64,000 nt of DNA, taken from NCBI RefSeq assembly GCF_002878395.1, contig NW_025862277.1, forward strand, positions 467,554-531,553. Reading direction: 5' to 3'. Of this stretch, positions 47,050 through 60,102 are shown piece after piece. The stretch's first letter is position 1. Each line of letters begins with the position of its first letter. A program made the translations under genes and the position numbers. Source of the DNA: Capsicum annuum. Taxonomy: Eukaryota; Streptophyta; Magnoliopsida; Solanales; Solanaceae. The notes under the pieces are model-generated. The model did no database searches. It saw only the letters and a program-made list of their open reading frames with translations, and was not told the DNA's origin.

Positions 47050-49823
47050 TGTCATGACCCAAAAGCCAAGGGTCATGATGGAACTAGTTGCGACAAGCCT
47101 TGACAAGTAAGCCTATCATCAAAAGTAATATAACAAGGGAAGTAAGAACACCAATACCGAAGGCAAGGCTCCTAGAACAAAGCCAAACCATACCATTATA
47201 GTAAAAACGAAAATACAAAACCAAAGATATCAAACCATAATCCCAAAACCTAGTGTCATAGGGTAAGAACATCACTAATATAACTTAAGATCAAACTACA
47301 TAAGATATCCACAACAGGAATAACTATGTCTCTGAATACGAATTAAGACATAGTTTAAGTAAAGAAATGTAGTAGTCAACTCCGAAAGAAAGAATCCAAC
47401 CACTACCTTGAATATCTCCAAAGTATCTCACTTTGAGGTGCACTCAAACCAGGATCTGCACCAAAAGGGTGCAGTAGGGGTGAATATGATCCACTTGTAC
47501 TCAGTACGTATCACAGGATGACTGAGCAAAGTAGAAATTAAAGCATACGAAATACATAATAAGGGCACGTCACCTGCAACTAGAAAATATCCCAAACAGT
47601 AGCCCACACCATCTCTATTAATAGTTCTATAATATCCACATACATTACAACAATATGAGAAAAGAATACAAGTATACAGATACACATATACAAGTACAAA
47701 GAAAGGTATAGACAAGTGTACATCAAAAGACATAATACAATACAAGTAAAGGTACAATATAAATATAAATACAATAAAGATGATGATGTGATGGACAAGT
47801 TTATCGCAGAACATTTGTATACACCTACGCAGCTAAAGCTTCCCGACATAGTACCCATGGGGGTTCGTCAACCCGTATACAAGCCAAATCAAATACCATA
47901 TCCATATATCATCTTTGACATATCCTTTGGTAGAGGATTTTTAAAATGTCACATTTTCTATCAGAAAAACCAGTGTTTCCAGTATTTTGATGATAGTACA
48001 AATGTTTTGTGAATGTATATGTATGAGGATGTAATTCTCACAACCAATAAGAATGATAATTTCCATATCCAACCAATATATCAACCAAGTAAGCCAAAAT
48101 CTACTCATTAATCCAACAATCCATGAATCCAACATAGTCTCTATGCCATCAGAGTAAAATACATTAAAATACCATTGATACCAAGTTAGGCTTCTTTATA
48201 AAACAAGACACAATTAATTTCTCGTATACAAGGCCAACAAATCATATAGGACCCCACATGGTCACACATAGTAAATAATATTCTAGAACCACCAAATTCA
48301 CAAATATATAGGACCCCACACAAGAACAACACAATAAATATATCCATTTCATGATTAGATCCCACATCCTTAAATATGATTTTGTATCAATATTAACTAC
48401 CCGACCCAGTCTGAAGAAAGTTAAGCCATAACCTACCTTGAATACTAAAAATCGATTCAAAAGCCTTTAATACGAAGCCCCAGTCCTCATGAACAGACTC
48501 AAAATCAATTAAAACATCGAAATATAGAATTTTTGCATCAAAGGAAAGGCAATGATACCCATATTACCTATTTTCAAGTCGAGATCCAAACTAATCCTGG
48601 GAATGGGTTTTTGGAAAAGAAAGGAAAAATCATAATTTTATTTCAAAATATGTTTTCCATATTTTTAGGAGTCTATTGTTGAAAACCAAGAAACAAAAAG
48701 TTAGAAAGGAGGTCCAAATCGATGAAAAACCATTTTCAAGTAGAAAGGAGGTCCAAATCGATGAAAAACCATTTTCAAGCTAAACCAATAAAAATCTCCG
48801 AAATGCATTTAAAATCGAGAATTAAAGTTCTTTGGAAGATGAAATCGAGAGAAAAATGATAGTTATAAGACTCGAAACTTAGCCCAGTGAAAACGGGGTT
48901 TGAATAAAAAATACAAGTTTTAGGCTTTTCGGGTCAAAATCCCCAATTTCCACTTTTTAATACGCATTTAAAATAATAATTAAAGAATGAAATTGAAGAA
49001 AAGTAGTTGAAATAGGTGTTATGGAACTTACCCTATCCTAGAAATGGAAGAAATTGCTCAAAATCACGAAACCCTAAGCTTCAAGTCTAAAAAATTGTGA
49101 AAATGGCTAAAACAACGTATATATATAGTCTAGGTATGACATACAAGACTAGATGTCACATACACAATACCTGACCTGATGGCAGGTATTGCATTTGTGA
49201 CTTGTCCTTCACGAATACGGATGTTGCAATTGTGATTGAGATATTATGTATGCGACATCCGTATCTGTCCGATCAGTCGCATAAGCGCCTCCTAGTTCTC
49301 GAAAGCAAGTGCACCAGCTGAGACTTAGAAAATTTCAAGTCTCTGCGAACCCCTCAAGATTCATTCGGAGTCTTGTGAATGTAAACGAACTATGATACCT
49401 TATCAAATTCAATGCTCAGGACTCAATGGCGATATCAGATTTTCAAAAAAAATATTATTTTCATCAAGTTGACTCCCGAAACTTAATTCTACAACTTTTC
49501 AATTCGAGGTCGAAATGGGATACAAAAGCCATAAAATCACACCAAACATGTTACCACCCTAAAATCACCATATTTCAAATCTACTGGCGTAGTCTGCTCC
49601 ATCTGGTATACAGATATATAAATATTGACAAAAGTAAACTATAAGGCTTTTCAAGCCACTAAAAACCTGACATTCACACAAATTAGACCAAGTTGTATTG
49701 GAAATCGTGCCATACATCCCCATACCCCAAAAACACCACAAAGCAACCACGGGGAAGGGTAAAATAGTCAAATCATACATAAATAAATATTTTACCTAAA
49801 TCACCAAAAATTGGGTTGTTACA
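47050..49823 (-). mobile_element. 3' LTR of chromovirus element 2
   Basis: About 2774 bp, TGTAACAACCC at 49823 and GGGTCATGACA at 47050 on the minus strand. A polypurine tract (TTTTAGTGGTGGATGA) lies just outside at 49824-49839. A perfect 39-bp tandem duplication is at 48702-48779. A block of short complementary words is at 49136-49300. No second LTR copy is found at the gag side. Confidence 0.8.
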
Positions 49824-49859
49824 TCATCCACCACTAAAAATCTAATTCATCCTCGAACT

Positions 49860-51010
49860 AAAGGCAGGGGAAAATACCTGAATCAACAAAAAAGTTGGGG
49901 ATAGGAACTACGCATATCAGACTCGACCTCCCATGTAGCCTCATCTACTGGTCGATGTATCCACTGGACCTTAACCACTGGAATAACTCTAGAATGCAAC
50001 CGTTAAAATCTTTAGAAAGGATGGATACAGGGTCCTCAACAAAAGAAAACCTCTTATCCAACTAAATCGAGTCCCAATGAATGACATGAGACTCATCCGA
50101 AGTATAATGGTGAAGTATGATATTATGAAAAACTAAATAAATGACTGATAAATCAGGGGGCAAGGCCAACTCATAAGCCATATTACCAACAGTCGAAAGA
50201 ATCTCGAATGAGATGATATATTTGGGGATAACTCAAAGGAAAACACGATCGCCAACACCAAATCTCAAGGCACAAACTATGATTTGTATATTACTTTTGC
50301 CTACTCTATGCTGCTCGAAGTATATCCTGAATGATCCAAACTCTATCTAAAGACCCATGAAGAGAATCAGTACCTTGAGGTCTAACTTAGAAACCTTGAA
50401 CCAACCAACTGAAGAGCGATAACGCCTACCATACAAAGCCCAAAAAAGCTATACCAATACTAGAATAGCTATTATTATATGCAAACTCCACCAAAGCCAG
50501 ATATTGTTCCCACTAACCACTAAAATCCACCACACAAGCATGAAGAATATCCTTCAAAACCTGAATAGTCCACTCTGACTGGTCATAAGTATGGGGGCGA
50601 AATACTGCACTAAGATAAACCCGACTACCCAAGTTATCATGAAAGGTCTCCGAAAAGTGAGTTGTGAAAATTGAATCTCGGTCTGAGATAATAGATACTG
50701 GCACTGGAACACCATGAAGATGTACTATCTCACGCATATAGATACGGGCCAAACTCTTAGCACTAAAGAAAACTTGAATCGAAATGAAATAAGCCAATTT
50801 AGTCAATTGATCCACGATGACCCAAACACTATCTGAACCATAAGAAGTATGAGGAAGTCTTTTAGTCACTCATAGAGATCCATTCCCATTCCTACTAGAG
50901 AATGGGTTGCCTCTAAATCAAACCTCCAGGTTTCAGATGCTTCGCCTTGACCTGCTGCCAACAAAGGCAATGAGCTACAAAATTTGCTATATCCTTCATA
51001 TTACCACCCC
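49860..51010 (-). pseudogene. Element 2 pol: integrase and chromodomain
   Basis: An open frame at 50513-50869 covers the integrase core: VIVDQLTKLAYF, then SIISDRDSIFTTHF, both with catalytic Asp, but the DGQVE-type track reads YDQSE. The chromodomain is at about 49890-50000 (VVKVQWIHRPVDEATWEVE). The frame is broken between 50020 and 50510. Confidence 0.85.
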
Positions 51011-52655
51011 ACCTTTAGTGCCACCTCAAGTCATGATACATCTTAGTCACTCCCAGATGGATAGAATGCCCAGAACAATGGGCCTCCTCCAAAATCAATC
51101 AAATTAATCACCCACTCTCAGCACATAAACTCAGGCTCCAATCCTCAAAACCCCATCTGAATTAAGTGAGGCTTCCTTAGCCTTAAACTTAACACCTTAT
51201 CCTGAATCTGCTGCATCAAAGAAGAACTAGACTCCATGAATGACAAAACACGCCCTAAGTGTCAAAATATCAAGCCTAACCATCGGGTTATCTAAAGAAT
51301 GAACCTCTAAGGCCAAAGGCCTCTCCTGGGTCAAAAGATGCGCCAAAAATACCCATGCTAGTTGACTTTCATCTCAAGGCATCCACAACCATATTAACCT
51401 TGGCCGGATAGTAGAGAATAGTCAAGTCATAATCCTTAAGCAGCTCAAGCCAACAATGTTGCCTCATATTAAGATCTCACTGGGTGAAAAAGTACTGAAG
51501 GCTATGATGATTTGAAAAAATCTCACAACGAACTCTATACAAGTAGTGCCTCTACAACTTCAATGCAAAAACAACTGCATACAATGTTAAATCATGGGTA
51601 GGATAATTCTTCTTATGAGGATTCAACTGACAAGAAGCATAGGCAATCACCTTACCCTCCTGTATTAACACAACACCTAACCCAATACTTGAAGTATCAT
51701 AAAAAATAGTAAAACCCTTCCTCCTTGGGCAATGTAAATATAGGAGCTGATGTCATCAAATCCTTGATCTTATGAAACCTCATAAGAATTGAACCACTGA
51801 AAAGAAATCTTCTTCTGAGTCAAATTGGTTAACAGGGCTATAATAGATGAGAAACCCTCAACAAAATGCCGATAGTAACCTACCAAGCCAATAAAACTCC
51901 AAATCTCAGTGGGTGAAGTAAGCCTAGCCCAGTCACGAACCGTTTCAGTCTTGGTTGGATCAACCATAATACCCTCCTTAGCCACCAAATAACCCAAGAA
52001 AAAGATAGACTCCAACCAAAACTCACAGTTAGAGAACTTAGCATAATACTTCTCATCCCTCAATCTCTGAAGCATAATCCGTAAATGCTTTTTATGATCC
52101 TCCTCACCTTTGGAATAAACTAAGATATTGTTTATAAATACAATAACAAAAGAATTGAGATACAGTAAAAACAGCCAATTCATCATCTCCATAAATACGA
52201 CTGAGGCATTGGTAAACCCAAAGGACATGAACAAGAACTCATAAAGTAAAAATGACTTTGCCAAGTTTGAAAGCTATCTTCGAAATATCTAAAGCTCGAA
52301 TCTTCAACTGGTAATACTTGGATCTCAAATCAATCTTAGAAAATATTACATCAGCCTGAAGTTGGTTGAACAAATCATCAATATAAGGAAGAGGATACTT
52401 ATTCTTGACCATCACCTTGTTCAATTGTCGATAATTAATACACATATTCATAAACCCATCCCTTTTCTTCACAAACAAAACAAGAACACCACAAGGAAAT
52501 ATACTAGGTCGGATAAATTCCTTATCCAATAAATCGTGCAACTGATCTTTCAATTCCTTTAACTCAACTGGGGCAGTCCTATAAAAAAGAATAAAAATGG
52601 GAATGGTGCCCGATTCAACATTAATGGTAAAGTCAATATCAAGATTCGAAGGCAT
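51010..52655 (-). pseudogene. Element 2 pol: reverse transcriptase and RNase H
   Basis: Two overlapping frames, 52239-52655 (138 codons) and 51770-52264 (164 codons), give nearly all of RT with a single frameshift near 52250. They include [34 protein letters not shown] and FLGYLVAKEGIMVDP. The active-site box reads F-I-N-N (52134-52148), so both catalytic aspartates are changed to Asn. RNase H and the integrase zinc-binding region follow at about 51010-51700 with stops. Confidence 0.9.
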
Positions 52656-53300
52656 ACCAGGATGATCTGTAGGGAAAACATTTATAAACTAATGGACATC
52701 ATAAAAAAAATCCAAGGAAGAAGGTAAAGTAACACTAGTATCACAAATATAAGCCAAATAAGACAAATATCCCCTCTCAATCAAGCAACGAGCCTTAACA
52801 TAAGATATGACCCTCTTGGGACCCAAACGAAGTGTACTTTTCTAGGCTATATTTCGCATACCTAACAAAGCTAAAGTCATGATCTTAGCATAATAATCTA
52901 GAACAACATGGTAAGGAGCCAACCAATCCATGTCCAAAATAACATCAAAATCAACTATATCTAAGACAAGCAAATCTACCCAAGTCTCATGCTTAGTAAA
53001 AGCTAAAATACAGGATCGGTACAACTGATCCACTACTAATGAATTTCCTATAGGTGTAGATACACAAATAGGCATGGCAAGAGACTCACTAACAGAATCA
53101 AAACCTAATGTAAAATAAGTAGACACATAGAAAAAAGTCAATCTTTGATCAAATAACATAGATTCAGCTCTAAAACAAATAGGGATAACACCATGATAAC
53201 AATATTAGAAGCCTCTACTTCTGGTCTAGCAGGTATGGCATAGCATTATTCTCGACCACCAATTGCCTGAGTAGCCCTGTGTTCACCATTATGGGCACCA
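52656..53300 (-). pseudogene. Element 2 protease
   Basis: The frame 52842-53159 contains the retropepsin-like domain C-terminal part: LVVDQLYRSC, then DFDVILDMDWLAPYHVVLD, typical of Ty3/gypsy proteases before RT. The N-terminal D-x-G is not clearly readable; the frame begins with MLFDQRLTFFYVS, which probably covers it with changes (D-Q-R for D-P-G). The 52656-52841 stretch is the linker to RT. Confidence 0.75.
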
Positions 53301-53379
53301 CTACCTCTGCCTCAACATCTTTGGTAGAATCTCTATCTCTTACAACTAAAATAGGAGTAGCTTTGAACACATGATGAGG

Positions 53380-54060
53380 ACAATCCTTGGCCAAATGGCC
53401 AGTCTCATCACACATATAGCAAGCTTTACAACCTGACTCAATAGAAGAAGGTATGATTGGACTAAAATGGCCACCTTGAATAGTTGAACTAGAAGACCCA
53501 CTACATGAACTCTAAAATGCTTCCTGCACTGGTCTACCATGATACCCATGGAAACCTTTGAAATCCCTACCTTGAGAAGTGTGACCTTTGAACCCCCCCA
53601 TACTACATATCTTTTTGGCACCTCCTTGAGATTCTAAATGAATATCCTCAGTTATCTTATCATGATCTACTATACTCTGAAAAGAGGCTCCAAACAATAG
53701 TATCTAAGATGTAGCTAACTAAAGAGAAATGTCCAACCTCTTCATGAACTTCTAAATCTTCTCAAATTCGGTAGCAGCAATGGAATAGGAATATCCAAAA
53801 AAGGCATGAAAGTGTGCCTCATACTCTGGAATAGTTGTGGAACCCTACTCCAGGCAATCAAACTCATCTCTCATCTAATCCCTCAAACTGTAAGGCATGA
53901 ACCTCTCTAAAAAGACTCAACAAACTGGTCCCAAGTCATCACAGGAGAATTAAGAGGTCTGCAACCAACAAATAACCTTTACCAATCTCTAGTAGCATCC
54001 CTCAACTGATAAGTTCTTATGACTCAAACCAGGCCTTAGCCGTGATGGGTATCTCAAGTC
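53380..54060 (-). pseudogene. Element 2 gag, truncated at its 5' end
   Basis: The zinc knuckle at 53380-53421 is intact (CYMCDETGHLAKDC). Upstream frames hold GASFQSIVDHDKITEDI (53640-53700). Still further, to about 54050, the capsid with DQFVESF and MRHTFMPF tracks is readable across stops. The N-terminal part of gag, the primer site and the 5' LTR are missing: the sequence passes into a different LTR-like block at about 54060. Confidence 0.75.
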
Positions 54061-56230
54061 CACCATGGACTAAAGACCACCCTCTGAACCTAAATAAAAT
54101 ACCATACACTGCCCCACGATAGTTGAATTCTGAACACATAATAAGTTCAGAGAATAAAAGATATGTCTATAACTGATAACCGAAAACCAACCCTAAAAAT
54201 CCAACCAACATCACCTAGGTCTACAATAATCCAACAAAGCCTTTATGTAAAGAAAACGAAAACCAGTCTTGGTTAAGATATGTCCCCGACTCTAACAATG
54301 AAAATGATAATGTTAAAGATAATGTAAACTCTTAATTCTAGTTTATCAAAGGAACTAATGAAATGTTTAAGTCTTTCGAAGAATAGAATCTCACCACTTC
54401 ACCATAATAAACTGATAAACTGAGTTGATTCACCTAACTCTACTCAAGAAAAGTAGCAGTATCTCTGGTGCCTACATCGTATAGGGATATAGCATCCAGA
54501 GACGGTAAGTGAGGTGAACACTACCATGTAATACAGGGATAGAGGATAAAATAATATCAAGTCAAACCATTTCAAATACCATATAAACCACATCATAATA
54601 CATATATATATAATATGTTAGGATAGGGAATAAGTTTTAGCATGAAGTAAAACATTATCTTAGACTATGTAGCTCAACCATTATAATAGGCAACCACAGG
54701 ATATATGGGTCAGCCCCCCTGCTAAAAGGGTCCCGGTGCATATTAACCGTATGAACCAGAGAAAATCTGAGGGAAAGCTCAAGCCATCAAGGCAACTAAC
54801 CATCCCAAAATTATATCAAGTATGACATGTGCATACAGGTCATTAAGACCAAACCTCATGTCAACAAACACAAGTTTCTAATACAAGTCATCCAAGACCC
54901 ACACCTTCATGGCTTTGCTACATAACCCCCATTAATCCCAATTTAAAGCAAGTTTCACATAATTCATTTATTAATCAATGAACCAACCATTATGGCACAT
55001 TGTGTGTATTGTCATACACAAACACTTGAACGTTTATCTCTATTCCATAACATTCACATTAAGACTTAAGGGAATTCTCGCCCCTTTTATTCATTAATAT
55101 CAAAATCTTGAGGGAATGCCTCACCCCCTTTGTTCATTAATATGATAGCCAACAAAGCCTTTAAAATCCAAGTTCATTGGTTTAACAATTATGAAATACA
55201 ATAAGATAGGTGAGAAAGTTAAACCAAGTGACAATTTTTGTGATTCAAAACCATTTACACAAGTAGGTTGAGTGAACTTCATTATTCAAATCAAATTCCA
55301 ATTTCAAAGCATCAAATTGGGGAAAAACCATGGCATCTTAGTATATTCACGATAACCATGCACCCCACAAGTTCAAAACCATTAATAAAGCATCACATTG
55401 CATAATAAATTATAGAAAAGTAATTCCAGAAGAAACTATGTCAAAAATCTCAACCATGTTGAAAACCCACATTCAAAACTATCTAATAAAACCCATTTAA
55501 TACAGGTCTTTCACAAAATAATAATTAGGGAGGAGTAACATGCCTGGAATACCATGTTTTACGGGAAGAATTCAATCATTGATCCCTTGAACGACCTACT
55601 TCTTAGAAACCCTAAGTATTTTGACCTTAAAGATTTTGAGAGAGTTTTACGAGTGACTAAATACACTATGAATGATAAATAACCCCTTTGAGTGCTTTAT
55701 AAATGTGGTGTTTTAATTGGGTTAGAAGGGAATTATCCGAAGTGCCCTTAAATTAAAAGCTGAGATTTTATCTTTAGTGACTACGGGTCACTATACAACT
55801 CATAGGGATTTGTTATGACTCGTCACCATGAGTCATAGCCAAGACAATTTCTAGGGCACACACTCTATTGACCCTGCGACTCATCTAACACAACTCGTAA
55901 TGGAATACAATGACTCATAGGGTCAAGTCGTAGCAAACACAATAGCCATTAGGATATAAACTGGACATCATACAATTGTACAAAATGACTCATAAAGTGT
56001 CCTCACAGCTCGAAGTTAACCACTCGTACTTAAAGTAGAAGACTTATCCACACACACTGGTCAGGCTATGATTTGGGTACACTAACTCGTCAAGAATCCC
56101 TACGACTCATAGAGTAACTCGTAGTCAAGATAGTGAGGATACAATTTCAGAAATTAAGGAATACACATACCTCAAGCACGATTACCTTTAACAAAGACAA
56201 AAAACAAAGATATTAAGGAATAAACATACC
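54061..56230 (-). mobile_element. LTR-like block, probably 3' LTR of element 3
   Basis: Noncoding, directly left of the element 3 chromodomain. It contains many GACTCGT / GACTCAT words at 55785-56130 and a duplicated block (56156-56182 and 56217-56243). Position and orientation fit a minus-strand 3' LTR. Clear TG...CA ends could not be found, so both limits are approximate. Confidence 0.55.
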
Positions 56231-57609
56231 TCAAGCACGATCATTTGAAGAAGGAAATAGGAATGGGTATTCGGACTTTATGTCCTTTTCGGCTTCCCAA
56301 GTAGCTTCTTCACACTTTTGGTTTCTCCATAGAACCTTTACCAAAGCCACATACTTAATCCACATTCAACAGACTTTCTGATCCAAAATCCCCGCCAAAA
56401 CTTCCTCGTTGACAAGGAATCCAAAACACCAACACTCTCCAAAGGAACGACCAAGAAAGGATCACCCACACACTTCTGCAACATTGTTACATAAAAGACT
56501 GGATGAATAAAAATCAAACTAGAAGGCAACTCCAACTTATAAGAAACCTTCCTAACTTTCTTTAAAATATGATATGGGCCAACATAATGGGGACTTATCT
56601 CCCTTTTCCTCCCAAATTGCATCACTCTCTTTTATTCGATACAGCTTCAAAACACCAAACCATCAACATCAAACTCTAAATCCCTTCTCCTTACATCTGC
56701 ATAGGACTTTTAGTAAATTTAGGTGGTATTTAGCCTATCTCAAATCACTTTAACCTTCTCAAAGGCTTAGTGAAGCAAGTTTGGGCCAAACAAATTATTT
56801 TCATCAACATCAAGCCACCCAATAAGAGACCTATACCTCCTACCATACAATACTTTAAAAAGAGCCATTCCACTACTCGAATGATAGCTATTATTGGATG
56901 TAAACTCTATAGGACAAAAATGGTCAACCCAACTTCCACCAAAATCAATCACATAATACCTTAGCATATCTTCTACATTCTGAATGGTTCTCTCTACTTA
57001 TCCATACCTTTAAGGGTGGAAAGCGGTGCTAAGGTTCACCTTAGTCCCCAAACCTCTCTAAAATAAATGCCAAAAATAAGACGAGAACTTTATACCTCAA
57101 TCAAAAATGATAAAAATTGGAACACCATGCATCTTAGTTATCTCCTCAATGAACAACCTGACAAAGTCCTCTAAAGTGAAAGTAGTCCTTAAGAAATGAG
57201 CCGACTTAGTAATCTTATACACGATGACCCATATGGAATCCAACTAGCCACGAGACCGTGGGAGATTGGGAAAAAAATCCATGTTAACTAATTCCCATTT
57301 CCACATGGACAACTCAATCTCTTGAGAGAAACCATCAGGCCTCAAGTCCTCAACCTTTACTTATTGACAAACCGTACACTTGGACATAAAATTGGCCACA
57401 TAGATATCCTTTAAGTCATGATACATATTTGTAGAACCAAGATAAAAAGCATACCTCAACTCGTGATCTTCAGCCAAGAACCTCTCTCGCAGCCCATCTA
57501 TATTGGGAAAACATAACCTACCTTGGTACCATGAAAAGCCATCACCATCGATCTCAAAAGCCATCACTTTCTGGTGACCCATGCTATCCTTGAGCTGCAT
57601 CAAAATAGG
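56231..57609 (-). pseudogene. Element 3 pol: integrase and chromodomain, cut by element 4
   Basis: From right to left: an integrase zinc-binding part (57361-57603) with KDIYVANFMSKCTVCQ; the core across stops (56970-57300); a frame at 56767-56967 with STYHSS-like and ALYGRR-like tracks; the GPY region (56338-56625: QFGRKREISPHYVGPYHIL); and a chromodomain at 56250-56345 (VLWRNQKCEEATWEAEKDI) that looks nearly intact. RT, protease and gag are absent from the window because element 4 begins at 57610. Confidence 0.85.
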
Positions 57610-59879
57610 TGTAATACCCCATACATTTCTAATCCCGTCTCATCCCCTAGTACATGCTTAAGACATTTAGAACCTGAAAATAACACTAAGTGTTGAGGGA
57701 CATAGTCACTTTAGACACCCTATAATTTTGAGGATTTTAAGTTGACCTTCTAGCTCCAAGATGATAGATTCTAAGTTGATTCATGTTATGGGGTGTAGGT
57801 AGCATGTCTCAGGTAAGTTTTGAATTTTTTGGATGAGTTTTGGACTGCATTTTGATTTAAATTTAGTAGGTCACTGTAATTCCACCGCATCATGGTGGAA
57901 ATAGCAGTGAAAGCCTCACCACATTACAGTGGAGGAAAAATTTGCAATTTTCAATTCTAGAAACCCACTGCAATTGCACCGCATCACAGTGGGTAGAGCG
58001 GTGAAGCTCTAATCCGCATTCCAGTTATAGGATTAAATCCCCAAGAGGTAATTCGATCTTTTCCATCACCTGAATTCCTCCAAAACATGGAATTAAAGCC
58101 CCAAAGAAGCATGATATACCTTATTACCCATAATTTTTATCCAAAAAACAAATTCTCTCTCAAGAAAAAACCCTATCCCTTTCAACATTCAAGTTTAATT
58201 CTCAAGAAATCCTCTAAGAACCTTTATGAATTCTTTAGCCCAAGTATGTTAGATGTTCATTCATGGGTTCCTCTCACCCATGGAGTCCAAGAACCCACTT
58301 TCAAGTTTTAAAAGAAATTTAAATCTATGATTTTTACATGCTATTATGAGATATATCCATGACCATTCATGAAAATTTATTGTATCTGTGTACGAATCAT
58401 GTTGAGAAGGTTGTTGTTGAAGTTAAACCCTACATGTTGAATGATTCATATTTGTTGTTCATTACCTTAATTTGTTATTTTAGTATTGCAATCATGATAT
58501 TACCCCATGTTTAAAACAACTCCCATGCTTAACCCATGGCTTGTAAGTGTTTGATGAAATGCCTAAGAGATGAATTTTGAACAATGACTATTTATTATGC
58601 ATTTGAAACTTTGGTATGCTTTCACTCTTGATGTTATCATGTTTTGGGGTTGTTCATACCTAAAACTTAGTTGTTTACTTAGTCTTAGTACTTTCAGAAT
58701 AGTTTTCAAAGAATGAATAAGTATTATCAATTTAACCAACTATCTTATCAGTCAAGTTAGATCAGTTCCAGTTTAGTAGTATAAGTCAATTCTGTTGGGA
58801 GTAGGATTTAGTACCGAGTGAACATAGGGATAGGGGCTTACCTGCCAGTTGAGGGTGTGACCTTTAGTAGCAGTCCTCATATTCTATAAATACATAGCCA
58901 CCGTAGGTTAAAGATGTTAACCTGCCAGTTGAGGGGATTGGACATATCTCACCAGAGCATCCGCCAGTAGAGGGTAACTCTTTGGTCCTTTGGGACACCA
59001 TTACAGTGGATCCACATAGCCTGTATTAGTACCTGTGGCATGATACTGACACTTTTCCAACTGGGGTTATAGGTTGGACCCCAATTTACCTTATTGGGGT
59101 ATGTCAGTCAGATGATAGCTTCTAGAGTCTCAGTCTAGTGTTCAGTTCAGAGTTTATTTTTTAGACTTGCTTGACCATGGCATACATTTATTAGTTGTTC
59201 AACATTAGTATTTTAGTATTTTAGTTTAAAGACTACATCAGTATTATTTCATATGATTGGTCATGCATTCTCAGATTTTATAGCATTTCTCGCATACTAT
59301 ACAGTAGTTATCTCATGCTATGTGTTCTGTTAGTATCATTCATGCATATAAACCATGCAGGTCAGCCTAACCTCATTTAACATACCAGTACATTCAAATT
59401 ACTGACTGTATACTCATTTTTGTGCTATTATATCTCATATCATAGGTTTCAATGCTCAGGTTCCTAACCGTATTTAGACCTCCCCAACACATCTGCAATG
59501 GTGCAGTGGTGAGTCCTCCTATTTCGAGGACCATTTATGCTTATTTCAATTCAGTTCAGTAGTTAGTCTGAGTTAGTTAGGGACTTATCCCATCAACTCT
59601 ACAACTAGTTAGTCAGAGGCTTTCGGACACTTTCAGTTAGTTATTAAGTTCTCAATTGTTATTGACAGTCTTACAATATTATTTTCAAAAAAACATTTTT
59701 AATATTTTGATTTAGTTTTGTTTTAATATATAAAATCTTATGGTGTTTTCAGTTAAATTCCATATATGTTCTCTATTATTATATTTAGTGCTTGTAGAAG
59801 GTACCAACATGGGTTAGCTTATGGTACTTCAGAGATGTAGGCACCGTGTGGCATCCAGAGTGTACTCTCGGGGCATTAA
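57610..59879 (+). mobile_element. 5' LTR of Ty3/gypsy element 4
   Basis: About 2270 bp, TGTAATACCCC to CGGGGCATTAAA. It is followed by an exact primer site. It carries CCTGCCAGTTGAGGG at 58841 and 58921 and CCGCCAGTAGAGGGT at 58970, the reverse complements of the motif in other LTRs. A block of complementary words with CCACCGCATC and CACAGTGGG is at 57875-58022. The frame at 58087 is inside the LTR and not a gene. Confidence 0.85.
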
Positions 59880-59884
59880 AAATG

Positions 59885-59897
59885 TGGTATCAGAGCC
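59885..59897 (+). other. Primer-binding site of element 4
   Basis: TGGTATCAGAGCC, an exact match to the complement of the 3' end of plant initiator-Met tRNA, five bases after the LTR end. Confidence 0.9.
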
Positions 59898-60102
59898 TAA
59901 GGTTTTAAAATATACTAGGAAGTCTAAAATTCACAGCGAGTAGAGTCTTGTGCATGGGTGTAAAGCGCACCACACTTATGGGAAAGAAGCTATAAGACAT
60001 TTTAGGAAAAGTTTCCCTTCTTTCATTATTTATGTTGTGTGATTGAGCCTGAGCTCAATTTGAACTCCCTTTCTAATCTAATTTCCTTTTCGTTTATAGA
60101 AC

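Noticed and set aside
47428..47858. Minus-strand frames of 128 and 92 codons rich in Tyr, Leu and Cys that look membrane-spanning
   Set aside because: Located in the element 2 LTR. Composition comes from AC/AT-rich repeats such as ATACAAGTA; no domain and no other copy to support coding.
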